In this document: positions 9,985 to 22,927 of the stretch, piece after piece
Position numbering within the stretch: the first letter of the stretch is position 1
Layout of the letters: the number at the start of each line of letters is the position of its first letter
Assembly: GCA_030268105.1 (NCBI GenBank)
Contig: BSDZ01000092.1
Coordinates: 1-64,000 of the forward strand
Direction of reading: 5' to 3'
Length of the DNA: 64,000 bases
Source of the DNA: Volvox africanus
Lineage: Eukaryota > Chlorophyta > Chlorophyceae > Chlamydomonadales > Volvocaceae
Made by a program: the position numbers and the translations under genes
The notes under the pieces: generated by a model
Databases searched by the model: none
Told to the model about the DNA's origin: nothing
What the model saw: the letters and a program-made list of their open reading frames with translations, nothing else

Positions 9985-10680
9985 TATGTGGTATTCTGTG
10001 TTCTTTTTATCGTACCTAAGGCTTCATGCAGTGGAGGGGGAGGGGCTGTGGAGGTTTAAACAGCTGGTGGGCAGTCGGACTTCATCAAGTGGTATTCATA
10101 GTCAGTGAGACTCCCAACTGCACACATGGTATTTGTGCCTAGCATTTAGTCACTTAGCTATGTGATATTCTGTGTTCTTTTTATCGTACCTAAGGCTTCA
10201 TGCAGTGGAGGGGGAGGGGCTGTGGAGGTTTAAACAGCTGGTGGGCAGTCGGACTTCATCAAGTGGTATTCATAGTCAGTGAGACTCCCAACTGCACACA
10301 TGGTATTTGTGCCTAGCATTTAGTCACTTAGCTATGTGATATTCTGTGTTCTTTTTATCGTACCTAAGGCTTCATGCAGTGGAGGGGGAGGGGCTGTGGA
10401 GGTTTAAACAGCTGGTGGGCAGTCGGACTTCATCAAGTGGTATTCATAGTCAGTGAGACTCCCAACTGCACACATGGTATTTGTGCCTAGCATTTAGTCA
10501 CTTAGCTATGTGATATTCTGTGTTCTTTTTATCGTACCTAAGGCTTCATGCAGTGGAGGGGGAGGGGCTGTGGAGGTTTAAACAGCTGGTGGGCAGTCGG
10601 ACTTCATCAAGTGGTATTCATAGTCAGTGAGACTCCCAACTGCACACATGGTATTTGTGCCTAGCATTTAGTCACTTAGC
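9985..10680 (+). repeat. 174-bp minisatellite, junction 2: 4 monomers (reference)
   Basis: Exactly four monomers make up 696 bp. The monomer starts TATGTG and ends CACTTAGC. Positions 49-70 are G-rich (runs of 2, 5, 4, 2 and 2 G), and an 8-base palindrome GTTTAAAC is at 70-77. All three forward frames contain stops, so the repeat is non-coding. The left edge follows CAGTTTTG and the right edge precedes TGTCATAGACC in every unit, and no partial monomers occur. The first monomer has G in place of A at its seventh base. Confidence 0.95.
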
Positions 10681-12200
10681 TGTCATAGACCTGATATAGT
10701 TTTAGTTGCATAGTTTCTTATCTGCCATTCATTAGTGGACCCTAACCAATAGGAGCGTGTCAAACGTGTTTGTTAGTGGATCTGAACCCTAGATGGTTGT
10801 CAACTGTTCATCATTGGATTCTATCCGATAGGAGCTTGTGAACCGTGTTTGTTAATGGATCTGATTAATGAGCTATTTAACATCCTTCTCAAGTGATTAG
10901 GCTGGTGTCATAATCTGCCATGACGACATGGCATGTGACCAGTTTATTTACAGGGGACTCTCAACTAGACATGCCTGGGACAGCACAAAGGGGGAGGGCA
11001 TGCGTGCCTCTGTGGGCGTGTGTGTGCATATGCGTGTGTGCGCATGCATGTGCTGCAGGCATGTGCAATACCATGGTGTTCGAGCCTCGCAGTTGCTCAC
11101 GAGTGGACGAGCAAGCAGCAGGCCTCTCCGTGACACCACATGTAAATCGTGCGATGCCTGGATGACCCTTTTTGAGTGTCTCAGTCTCCCCCTGAAGCAG
11201 AACAGAGGGGTGCTTTTTAGGTGTTACACTGTGGGCGACTTGTTCTGAAAACTTGGGAAGAACTGTTTGGATTTTACTCCGCATGGAGAGCTGTATCTCC
11301 ATGCAGCGCTGCACAGCCAAATTGCATTTTACTGCAGCAGGCTCTCACTAAGGTGTATGTATGTTCATACAAGGGTTCAACAATCGTTGGCATTATGACA
11401 TTATGGTGCCCCAACTTGGGCGTCCATGCCCATCATGGAGATGGCACCGGAAGGCCTTCGGCGTGCTCCATCTTTATTAATTTCAGGACACGTGATAGTG
11501 TACGGCAAGCTACCGTGGGCCACAGTCCAGTGGTCGCATTATGTAAGGAATTTCAGGACTTTAGATTCCCTACTATGGGGAAGACCAGTACTATACAAGG
11601 TGATAACCTTGCGCTCTTGGGGCCTCCGAACCGGTATTGGTGAAACACACACTTGTGCGGTGTTGATGTCTTTGAGCTTACGCGAGCTCAATTGTACCAA
11701 TTGAAATTACAGTTCAATAGGAGCTCAAGAAATCCTTTGCGATGAACCTACGTAATCTGTTGTTCCAATGTACGGCCCGAAGCCACGAACAGCGGACCGA
11801 TTATGGTAATACGGGGTTCTTATCGCCACACGGAAGCGCCCCTACATTGCCATTCAAATTACTTTGCTTCAGTGTTACAACCGGATAAAGGAAAGCTGTG
11901 AAACCTTCGCCTTTAGACCTGATTATGCTCCGTCGCTCTACATAACCATAGCCCACCCTGTGTGACCCATTAACATCCTAACTAGTTATTTTAAAACCAT
12001 TTTCCATAATTGCTTTCGAATTCCTTAGAGAGACTCCAAAGAACAGGCTTTGGCCTGTCAACACAACCGTTTGCCTCTAGACAAAACCTTAGTGTCGTTT
12101 ATTGAGTAATACATCTCAACGATTTGCTTAGCGATAGTGCTTCATTGGACGCTTCGATTACCGGCTCCTTGACCACGACCCGGCTGTCCAGGCGTCAGCC

Positions 12201-14733
12201 ATGATCTCGCTGTTGGTGAAACTGGGCTTCAAGCCTAAGGATCGTGCTTATGAGAGGATCGACACAATCTCGGACACCAACAGCACCGCTAACGATAATG
12301 ACAGCGTTATGAGCAACAGCAGCTGCCTAAATGGCAAAGCTGTAGAGCAGCCTGCAGGTGGAGTGGTCGTCACTCCTTTGCGTGAACTAATGAAGAAGTT
12401 TAGCCGCAAGTGGATTCCGACAGAAAAGGTGAATTCGTGTTGCTGTCTTTCCTGATGTTCAGTTCTAAGTAAGGCCAACTCCCATCAAGCCTGCCTTTCG
12501 TCGTCGTTTATGTTTTCTTCGATTCCGTCTTTTTTCGGTCATTCCGTGACATCCCATCCCTTCCACCTTTTCTGTCGCAGCCTCTTCAGCGGTTCGGGAA
12601 GCTCGAGGGCGAAGAATCCTTGACGTTGCAGGAGCGGTTGTCCGCGCGGCGCCTGCAAATAGCTGAGAAGGGGACTCTGCTTAAGGTCCTGCTATCCTGG
12701 GTGAGTTTGAGCTGATCAGGAGTTTGCTCCAGCAGTGGTGATGGGTGTTGAGATGCCTTGGGGGTCGCTTGTCTGACAGTCGCTCGATGTGATTGGGCCA
12801 TGCGCCGACCCGCACCGCTTGCTGACTATCGACCAACGTGTCGACCCCCCCGTCTTTTGCGTGCGCACAACAGAAGGGCGCGCCCGAGAATCTTCACCAG
12901 GCCGGAGCCCAACTGGAAGCCCAGCCAGTTCCAGCAGCGCAGCAGGTGGTGGGTCAGACCTGACGCCTGAGGGGGTTCCGGGGAGGAGGTCGCCTTTCTC
13001 ATACCAGTGCGCGGCTTGTGCTGCACTGTGTTGGTTGCAAAGTGCCTGCAGGAAAGCGCTTCTCAGGGGAGGCGAATGGGGAACATGGTTTCCGAGGGGA
13101 GGGGAGACGGACGGAGGGAGTTGCCCGAGGGGTGGGCTCATCATACATGTCGTTATTTTGTCGTCGTTCAGATGTCGCCGAAACTAATTTGTGTACATGC
13201 GCTTGTGTTTGGACGTCCAATACCCCCTCGGAAACACATCAAGATGCTTTCCGTGATGCAGATGTTCCATGTCTACGCACGTAAACGGTGCACTAACTGA
13301 TGAAAAGCTTTTTTGTGTGTCTCGTTCTCTGCCAGCAGGAGCCGCAGCTGGAGAGTGAGGAGAACAACGTGCAGCAATGCGCGGGTGGCGTGATGGCCCC
13401 GTCGGGGTTGGCGGGAGCAGCGGCGGCCATTGAGCTAGCATATCAGCGGTAGGTGCAGTGTATAACTAGGTGTACGGCGGAGTGACGTGGTAGTGCGTGG
13501 CGGTCTGAGTACGTGGCGGCAAATGCATGAAGGCGTACGTGTTTCGGATGTGCGACTTCCTGTTTACCCGAAACCCACAATGCTGGGATCTCTTGCTTAC
13601 ACCTGCAACCCCACCCATGCCTTTTCCATACAGGTTGGACGAGACCACCGAAGCTGAGGGCTTCGAGGGCTTCCAAGTCCAGGTGCGTGGGCAAGAAGTC
13701 ATCGAAGCAACATAGTCTTATGTATACAAAACCCGACAACTGCTGGATGTTCGCTCTTTTATCTGCAGGTGTCAGATTTGATTTCGCAACTCGAGAAGCT
13801 GAGGTCGGGGGCCGCCATGATGGAGGCCAGGAAGGGGGGCCTTTCCGGGGCCTCTACAGACCTGCAGGGCAGCAGCATCACTGCCAAATTTGCCATCATC
13901 CCTGCCGCCAGCTGTCCTGCTATGGGCGCCACGAGTCCGCCTTCTGCAGTCGAAGTCGCAGATGCTGGTGCCGCTTCCATTTTCATCAACAAGGCTGCGC
14001 AGCAACCCCAGGAGTTGTACCAACCCCTGGAGCTCACGCAGCCACCAAAACCGCACCCGAAAACCCCAGAGCGGCGTCTGCCCCCTGAGGCACGGAACTG
14101 GGGTCTGCAGGACTGCCGGTCCTGGGCGGGGGAGCAGCATTGGTCGTCCTGGGCGGAGGTTCAGGCGTTTACCAAGACGCTTGAGCCGACCCTAGCAGAA
14201 GCCATTCGTGAAGCAAGTAAGTCTGGTGGTGTGCACGTCGCGCTCCATCTCATGCTAGCTAGGTGCATGGTTGTCATTGAGGGGTTGTCATTGTGTGAGG
14301 GGTTGTGAAAAGACACCCCTGAGTCTAGGTCTGCTGACTGGTTTGGCTCCCAAGTATCCTGTTCTATCTGCTGACTCAGCAGGCAGTGGGCCTTGCCACC
14401 TGCTGTCTGCCTGCACATCTAAGCGCAGCCCACCTTACATTAATTGATTTCTGGCACAGAGACGTTCGCTCTCCCCCCCACACTTTGCCCTCTTTAGGCC
14501 TCGAGCACAATCCACTTGTTGCCTTCGGGAAGGAGCAGGCGGCAGCTCCAGCAATTTCCTATGTGCAGCTCAAGCTGATGGAGCTTTGTGGCTCCAATCG
14601 TTGGGGGACGGCGTCCATCAAGGCCGCCTCGCTTGAGGGGCCCCGCAAGAGGCGCCCTTTCTTGGCGGCCTTCCTAAGGGCTGCCAAGGGAATCACAGAG
14701 CCGTGTGTTCAGCGTGGGGGCATTCGGCTCTGA
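12201..14733 (+). CDS. Array gene, unit 3
   Basis: Exons are 12201-12428, 12581-12700, 12874-12945, 13339-13448, 13634-13682, 13769-14216 and 14498-14733. The coding exons show no differences from unit 2. Intron 2 has a run of seven C (12845-12851) instead of six, and intron 6 has A to C at 14478. Both changes lie outside the splice-site consensus bases, so the predicted 420-residue product is unchanged. Confidence 0.7.
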
Positions 14734-15174
14734 TCGAGCTGGGGCGGTTTTGCAGGAAGTGCACGCACTGATATGTACCTACTACCCTCCTTGCTAGCTA
14801 GCCGGATTGCTAGATGGTCATCTCGAGCCATCGATTTTGTTTGCCAAGTCGTGATGCTTAGCGTTGTTAAACACTGCACCCTTAATCGACGGTGACGTGG
14901 TTATTAAGAAAAGAGGGACTCAAGACACCTAGAGCGGAACTAAAGGCTCTGAGGCCTGATGGTGACCGTGACCATGGCCGTAGTAGCACCAAGGGGCGGT
15001 GACTGGCTGAATAGCGCGGCACTTTACATTACGAATGTTAGGGCTCTCGTGAGAGATGTCCGGTGTGGTGGCTTGCAGGTGGCTGCTGCGGCTTAGGCGT
15101 GATGTTAGGCTGGGGTTTGCAGGTTTGGTTAGCTTTCTCATGTACATGTTTGTTTTCGGGCACCCCCAGTTTTG

Positions 15175-15870
15175 TATGTGGTATTCTGTGTTCTTTTTAT
15201 CGTACCTAAGGCTTCATGCAGTGGAGGGGGAGGGGCTGTGGAGGTTTAAACAGCTGGTGGGCAGTCGGACTTCATCAAGTGGTATTCATAGTCAGTGAGA
15301 CTCCCAACTGCACACATGGTATTTGTGCCTAGCATTTAGTCACTTAGCTATGTGATATTCTGTGTTCTTTTTATCGTACCTAAGGCTTCATGCAGTGGAG
15401 GGGGAGGGGCTGTGGAGGTTTAAACAGCTGGTGGGCAGTCGGACTTCATCAAGTGGTATTCATAGTCAGTGAGACTCCCAACTGCACACATGGTATTTGT
15501 GCCTAGCATTTAGTCACTTAGCTATGTGATATTCTGTGTTCTTTTTATCGTACCTAAGGCTTCATGCAGTGGAGGGGGAGGGGCTGTGGAGGTTTAAACA
15601 GCTGGTGGGCAGTCGGACTTCATCAAGTGGTATTCATAGTCAGTGAGACTCCCAACTGCACACATGGTATTTGTGCCTAGCATTTAGTCACTTAGCTATG
15701 TGATATTCTGTGTTCTTTTTATCGTACCTAAGGCTTCATGCAGTGGAGGGGGAGGGGCTGTGGAGGTTTAAACAGCTGGTGGGCAGTCGGACTTCATCAA
15801 GTGGTATTCATAGTCAGTGAGACTCCCAACTGCACACATGGTATTTGTGCCTAGCATTTAGTCACTTAGC
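15175..15870 (+). repeat. 174-bp minisatellite, junction 3: 4 monomers
   Basis: Four complete monomers over 696 bp, with the usual G-marked first monomer. Confidence 0.95.
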
Positions 15871-17390
15871 TGTCATAGACCTGATATAGTTTTAGTTGCA
15901 TAGTTTCTTATCTGCCATTCATTAGTGGACCCTAACCAATAGGAGCGTGTCAAACGTGTTTGTTAGTGGATCTGAACCCTAGATGGTTGTCAACTGTTCA
16001 TCATTGGATTCTATCCGATAGGAGCTTGTGAACCGTGTTTGTTAATGGATCTGATTAATGAGCTATTTAACATCCTTCTCAAGTGATTAGGCTGGTGTCA
16101 TAATCTGCCATGACGACATGGCATGTGACCAGTTTATTTACAGGGGACTCTCAACTAGACATGCCTGGGACAGCACAAAGGGGGAGGGCATGCGTGCCTC
16201 TGTGGGCGTGTGTGTGCATATGCGTGTGTGCGCATGCATGTGCTGCAGGCATGTGCAATACCATGGTGTTCGAGCCTCGCAGTTGCTCACGAGTGGACGA
16301 GCAAGCAGCAGGCCTCTCCGTGACACCACATGTAAATCGTGCGATGCCTGGATGACCCTTTTTGAGTGTCTCAGTCTCCCCCTGAAGCAGAACAGAGGGG
16401 TGCTTTTTAGGTGTTACACTGTGGGCGACTTGTTCTGAAAACTTGGGAAGAACTGTTTGGATTTTACTCCGCATGGAGAGCTGTATCTCCATGCAGCGCT
16501 GCACAGCCAAATTGCATTTTACTGCAGCAGGCTCTCACTAAGGTGTATGTATGTTCATACAAGGGTTCAACAATCGTTGGCATTATGACATTATGGTGCC
16601 CCAACTTGGGCGTCCATGCCCATCATGGAGATGGCACCGGAAGGCCTTCGGCGTGCTCCATCTTTATTAATTTCAGGACACGTGATAGTGTACGGCAAGC
16701 TACCGTGGGCCACAGTCCAGTGGTCGCATTATGTAAGGAATTTCAGGACTTTAGATTCCCTACTATGGGGAAGACCAGTACTATACAAGGTGATAACCTT
16801 GCGCTCTTGGGGCCTCCGAACCGGTATTGGTGAAACACACACTTGTGCGGTGTTGATGTCTTTGAGCTTACGCGAGCTCAATTGTACCAATTGAAATTAC
16901 AGTTCAATAGGAGCTCAAGAAATCCTTTGCGATGAACCTACGTAATCTGTTGTTCCAATGTACGGCCCGAAGCCACGAACAGCGGACCGATTATGGTAAT
17001 ACGGGGTTCTTATCGCCACACGGAAGCGCCCCTACATTGCCATTCAAATTACTTTGCTTCAGTGTTACAACCGGATAAAGGAAAGCTGTGAAACCTTCGC
17101 CTTTAGACCTGATTATGCTCCGTCGCTCTACATAACCATAGCCCACCCTGTGTGACCCATTAACATCCTAACTAGTTATTTTAAAACCATTTTCCATAAT
17201 TGCTTTCGAATTCCTTAGAGAGACTCCAAAGAACAGGCTTTGGCCTGTCAACACAACCGTTTGCCTCTAGACAAAACCTTAGTGTCGTTTATTGAGTAAT
17301 ACATCTCAACGATTTGCTTAGCGATAGTGCTTCATTGGACGCTTCGATTACCGGCTCCTTGACCACGACCCGGCTGTCCAGGCGTCAGCC

Positions 17391-19922
17391 ATGATCTCGC
17401 TGTTGGTGAAACTGGGCTTCAAGCCTAAGGATCGTGCTTATGAGAGGATCGACACAATCTCGGACACCAACAGCACCGCTAACGATAATGACAGCGTTAT
17501 GAGCAACAGCAGCTGCCTAAATGGCAAAGCTGTAGAGCAGCCTGCAGGTGGAGTGGTCGTCACTCCTTTGCGTGAACTAATGAAGAAGTTTAGCCGCAAG
17601 TGGATTCCGACAGAAAAGGTGAATTCGTGTTGCTGTCTTTCCTGATGTTCAGTTCTAAGTAAGGCCAACTCCCATCAAGCCTGCCTTTCGTCGTCGTTTA
17701 TGTTTTCTTCGATTCCGTCTTTTTTCGGTCATTCCGTGACATCCCATCCCTTCCACCTTTTCTGTCGCAGCCTCTTCAGCGGTTCGGGAAGCTCGAGGGC
17801 GAAGAATCCTTGACGTTGCAGGAGCGGTTGTCCGCGCGGCGCCTGCAAATAGCTGAGAAGGGGACTCTGCTTAAGGTCCTGCTATCCTGGGTGAGTTTGA
17901 GCTGATCAGGAGTTTGCTCCAGCAGTGGTGATGGGTGTTGAGATGCCTTGGGGGTCGCTTGTCTGACAGTCGCTCGATGTGATTGGGCCATGCGCCGACC
18001 CGCACCGCTTGCTGACTATCGACCAACGTGTCGACCCCCCGTCTTTTGCGTGCGCACAACAGAAGGGCGCGCCCGAGAATCTTCACCAGGCCGGAGCCCA
18101 ACTGGAAGCCCAGCCAGTTCCAGCAGCGCAGCAGGTGGTGGGTCAGACCTGACGCCTGAGGGGGTTCCGGGGAGGAGGTCGCCTTTCTCATACCAGTGCG
18201 CGGCTTGTGCTGCACTGTGTTGGTTGCAAAGTGCCTGCAGGAAAGCGCTTCTCAGGGGAGGCGAATGGGGAACATGGTTTCCGAGGGGAGGGGAGACGGA
18301 CGGAGGGAGTTGCCCGAGGGGTGGGCTCATCATACATGTCGTTATTTTGTCGTCGTTCAGATGTCGCCGAAACTAATTTGTGTACATGCGCTTGTGTTTG
18401 GACGTCCAATACCCCCTCGGAAACACATCAAGATGCTTTCCGTGATGCAGATGTTCCATGTCTACGCACGTAAACGGTGCACTAACTGATGAAAAGCTTT
18501 TTTGTGTGTCTCGTTCTCTGCCAGCAGGAGCCGCAGCTGGAGAGTGAGGAGAACAACGTGCAGCAATGCGCGGGTGGCGTGATGGCCCCGTCGGGGTTGG
18601 CGGGAGCAGCGGCGGCCATTGAGCTAGCATATCAGCGGTAGGTGCAGTGTATAACTAGGTGTACGGCGGAGTGACGTGGTAGTGCGTGGCGGTCTGAGTA
18701 CGTGGCGGCAAATGCATGAAGGCGTACGTGTTTCGGATGTGCGACTTCCTGTTTACCCGAAACCCACAATGCTGGGATCTCTTGCTTACACCTGCAACCC
18801 CACCCATGCCTTTTCCATACAGGTTGGACGAGACCACCGAAGCTGAGGGCTTCGAGGGCTTCCAAGTCCAGGTGCGTGGGCAAGAAGTCATCGAAGCAAC
18901 ATAGTCTTATGTATACAAAACCCGACAACTGCTGGATGTTCGCTCTTTTATCTGCAGGTGTCAGATTTGATTTCGCAACTCGAGAAGCTGAGGTCGGGGG
19001 CCGCCATGATGGAGGCCAGGAAGGGGGGCCTTTCCGGGGCCTCTACAGACCTGCAGGGCAGCAGCATCACTGCCAAATTTGCCATCATCCCTGCCGCCAG
19101 CTGTCCTGCTATGGGCGCCACGAGTCCGCCTTCTGCAGTCGAAGTCGCAGATGCTGGTGCCGCTTCCATTTTCATCAACAAGGCTGCGCAGCAACCCCAG
19201 GAGTTGTACCAACCCCTGGAGCTCACGCAGCCACCAAAACCGCACCCGAAAACCCCAGAGCGGCGTCTGCCCCCTGAGGCACGGAACTGGGGTCTGCAGG
19301 ACTGCCGGTCCTGGGCGGGGGAGCAGCATTGGTCGTCCTGGGCGGAGGTTCAGGCGTTTACCAAGACGCTTGAGCCGACCCTAGCAGAAGCCATTCGTGA
19401 AGCAAGTAAGTCTGGTGGTGTGCACGTCGCGCTCCATCTCATGCTAGCTAGGTGCATGGTTGTCATTGAGGGGTTGTCATTGTGTGAGGGGTTGTGAAAA
19501 GACACCCCTGAGTCTAGGTCTGCTGACTGGTTTGGCTCCCAAGTATCCTGTTCTATCTGCTGACTCAGCAGGCAGTGGGCCTTGCCACCTGCTGTCTGCC
19601 TGCACATCTAAGCGCAGCCCACCTTACATTAATTGATTTCTGGCACAGAGACGTTCGCTCTCCCCCACACACTTTGCCCTCTTTAGGCCTCGAGCACAAT
19701 CCACTTGTTGCCTTCGGGAAGGAGCAGGCGGCAGCTCCAGCAATTTCCTATGTGCAGCTCAAGCTGATGGAGCTTTGTGGCTCCAATCGTTGGGGGACGG
19801 CGTCCATCAAGGCCGCCTCGCTTGAGGGGCCCCGCAAGAGGCGCCCTTTCTTGGCGGCCTTCCTAAGGGCTGCCAAGGGAATCACAGAGCCGTGTGTTCA
19901 GCGTGGGGGCATTCGGCTCTGA
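17391..19922 (+). CDS. Array gene, unit 4
   Basis: Exons are 17391-17618, 17771-17890, 18063-18134, 18528-18637, 18823-18871, 18958-19405 and 19687-19922. This copy shows no differences from the common sequence in exons or introns, so together with units 7 and 11 it represents the array consensus. It encodes the 420-residue form. Confidence 0.7.
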
Positions 19923-20363
19923 TCGAGCTGGGGCGGTTTTGCAGGAAGTGCACGCACTGATATGTACCTACTACCCTCCTTGCTAGCTAGCCGGATTGCT
20001 AGATGGTCATCTCGAGCCATCGATTTTGTTTGCCAAGTCGTGATGCTTAGCGTTGTTAAACACTGCACCCTTAATCGACGGTGACGTGGTTATTAAGAAA
20101 AGAGGGACTCAAGACACCTAGAGCGGAACTAAAGGCTCTGAGGCCTGATGGTGACCGTGACCATGGCCGTAGTAGCACCAAGGGGCGGTGACTGGCTGAA
20201 TAGCGCGGCACTTTACATTACGAATGTTAGGGCTCTCGTGAGAGATGTCCGGTGTGGTGGCTTGCAGGTGGCTGCTGCGGCTTAGGCGTGATGTTAGGCT
20301 GGGGTTTGCAGGTTTGGTTAGCTTTCTCATGTACATGTTTGTTTTCGGGCACCCCCAGTTTTG

Positions 20364-21407
20364 TATGTGGTATTCTGTGTTCTTTTTATCGTACCTAAGG
20401 CTTCATGCAGTGGAGGGGGAGGGGCTGTGGAGGTTTAAACAGCTGGTGGGCAGTCGGACTTCATCAAGTGGTATTCATAGTCAGTGAGACTCCCAACTGC
20501 ACACATGGTATTTGTGCCTAGCATTTAGTCACTTAGCTATGTGATATTCTGTGTTCTTTTTATCGTACCTAAGGCTTCATGCAGTGGAGGGGGAGGGGCT
20601 GTGGAGGTTTAAACAGCTGGTGGGCAGTCGGACTTCATCAAGTGGTATTCATAGTCAGTGAGACTCCCAACTGCACACATGGTATTTGTGCCTAGCATTT
20701 AGTCACTTAGCTATGTGATATTCTGTGTTCTTTTTATCGTACCTAAGGCTTCATGCAGTGGAGGGGGAGGGGCTGTGGAGGTTTAAACAGCTGGTGGGCA
20801 GTCGGACTTCATCAAGTGGTATTCATAGTCAGTGAGACTCCCAACTGCACACATGGTATTTGTGCCTAGCATTTAGTCACTTAGCTATGTGATATTCTGT
20901 GTTCTTTTTATCGTACCTAAGGCTTCATGCAGTGGAGGGGGAGGGGCTGTGGAGGTTTAAACAGCTGGTGGGCAGTCGGACTTCATCAAGTGGTATTCAT
21001 AGTCAGTGAGACTCCCAACTGCACACATGGTATTTGTGCCTAGCATTTAGTCACTTAGCTATGTGATATTCTGTGTTCTTTTTATCGTACCTAAGGCTTC
21101 ATGCAGTGGAGGGGGAGGGGCTGTGGAGGTTTAAACAGCTGGTGGGCAGTCGGACTTCATCAAGTGGTATTCATAGTCAGTGAGACTCCCAACTGCACAC
21201 ATGGTATTTGTGCCTAGCATTTAGTCACTTAGCTATGTGATATTCTGTGTTCTTTTTATCGTACCTAAGGCTTCATGCAGTGGAGGGGGAGGGGCTGTGG
21301 AGGTTTAAACAGCTGGTGGGCAGTCGGACTTCATCAAGTGGTATTCATAGTCAGTGAGACTCCCAACTGCACACATGGTATTTGTGCCTAGCATTTAGTC
21401 ACTTAGC
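20364..21407 (+). repeat. 174-bp minisatellite, junction 4: 6 monomers
   Basis: Six complete monomers over 1044 bp. This is the first expansion above the common four-copy state, and it accounts for the full 348-bp excess of unit 4. Confidence 0.95.
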
Positions 21408-22927
21408 TGTCATAGACCTGATATAGTTTTAGTTGCATAGTTTCTTATCTGCCATTCATTAGTGGACCCTAACCAATAGGAGCGTGTCAAACGTGTTTGT
21501 TAGTGGATCTGAACCCTAGATGGTTGTCAACTGTTCATCATTGGATTCTATCCGATAGGAGCTTGTGAACCGTGTTTGTTAATGGATCTGATTAATGAGC
21601 TATTTAACATCCTTCTCAAGTGATTAGGCTGGTGTCATAATCTGCCATGACGACATGGCATGTGACCAGTTTATTTACAGGGGACTCTCAACTAGACATG
21701 CCTGGGACAGCACAAAGGGGGAGGGCATGCGTGCCTCTGTGGGCGTGTGTGTGCATATGCGTGTGTGCGCATGCATGTGCTGCAGGCATGTGCAATACCA
21801 TGGTGTTCGAGCCTCGCAGTTGCTCACGAGTGGACGAGCAAGCAGCAGGCCTCTCCGTGACACCACATGTAAATCGTGCGATGCCTGGATGACCCTTTTT
21901 GAGTGTCTCAGTCTCCCCCTGAAGCAGAACAGAGGGGTGCTTTTTAGGTGTTACACTGTGGGCGACTTGTTCTGAAAACTTGGGAAGAACTGTTTGGATT
22001 TTACTCCGCATGGAGAGCTGTATCTCCATGCAGCGCTGCACAGCCAAATTGCATTTTACTGCAGCAGGCTCTCACTAAGGTGTATGTATGTTCATACAAG
22101 GGTTCAACAATCGTTGGCATTATGACATTATGGTGCCCCAACTTGGGCGTCCATGCCCATCATGGAGATGGCACCGGAAGGCCTTCGGCGTGCTCCATCT
22201 TTATTAATTTCAGGACACGTGATAGTGTACGGCAAGCTACCGTGGGCCACAGTCCAGTGGTCGCATTATGTAAGGAATTTCAGGACTTTAGATTCCCTAC
22301 TATGGGGAAGACCAGTACTATACAAGGTGATAACCTTGCGCTCTTGGGGCCTCCGAACCGGTATTGGTGAAACACACACTTGTGCGGTGTTGATGTCTTT
22401 GAGCTTACGCGAGCTCAATTGTACCAATTGAAATTACAGTTCAATAGGAGCTCAAGAAATCCTTTGCGATGAACCTACGTAATCTGTTGTTCCAATGTAC
22501 GGCCCGAAGCCACGAACAGCGGACCGATTATGGTAATACGGGGTTCTTATCGCCACACGGAAGCGCCCCTACATTGCCATTCAAATTACTTTGCTTCAGT
22601 GTTACAACCGGATAAAGGAAAGCTGTGAAACCTTCGCCTTTAGACCTGATTATGCTCCGTCGCTCTACATAACCATAGCCCACCCTGTGTGACCCATTAA
22701 CATCCTAACTAGTTATTTTAAAACCATTTTCCATAATTGCTTTCGAATTCCTTAGAGAGACTCCAAAGAACAGGCTTTGGCCTGTCAACACAACCGTTTG
22801 CCTCTAGACAAAACCTTAGTGTCGTTTATTGAGTAATACATCTCAACGATTTGCTTAGCGATAGTGCTTCATTGGACGCTTCGATTACCGGCTCCTTGAC
22901 CACGACCCGGCTGTCCAGGCGTCAGCC

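Noticed and set aside
9866..10108. 80-codon frame running into the minisatellite, with a hydrophobic stretch
   Set aside because: It is short, ends inside non-coding repeat sequence, has an equally long antisense frame, and no splice or context support.
9985..10680. CRISPR-like array
   Set aside because: The 174-bp monomers abut directly with no variable spacers, and the window has introns and no cas genes.
5491..10680. LTR retrotransposon or DNA transposon unit
   Set aside because: There are no terminal repeats with target-site duplications, no primer-binding site and no recognisable polymerase, integrase or transposase.
11221..11643. 140-codon frame in the 5' spacer as a separate gene
   Set aside because: It begins with GTG, is broken in units 1 and 2 by single-base changes, and overlaps the better-supported candidate upstream exon in another frame.
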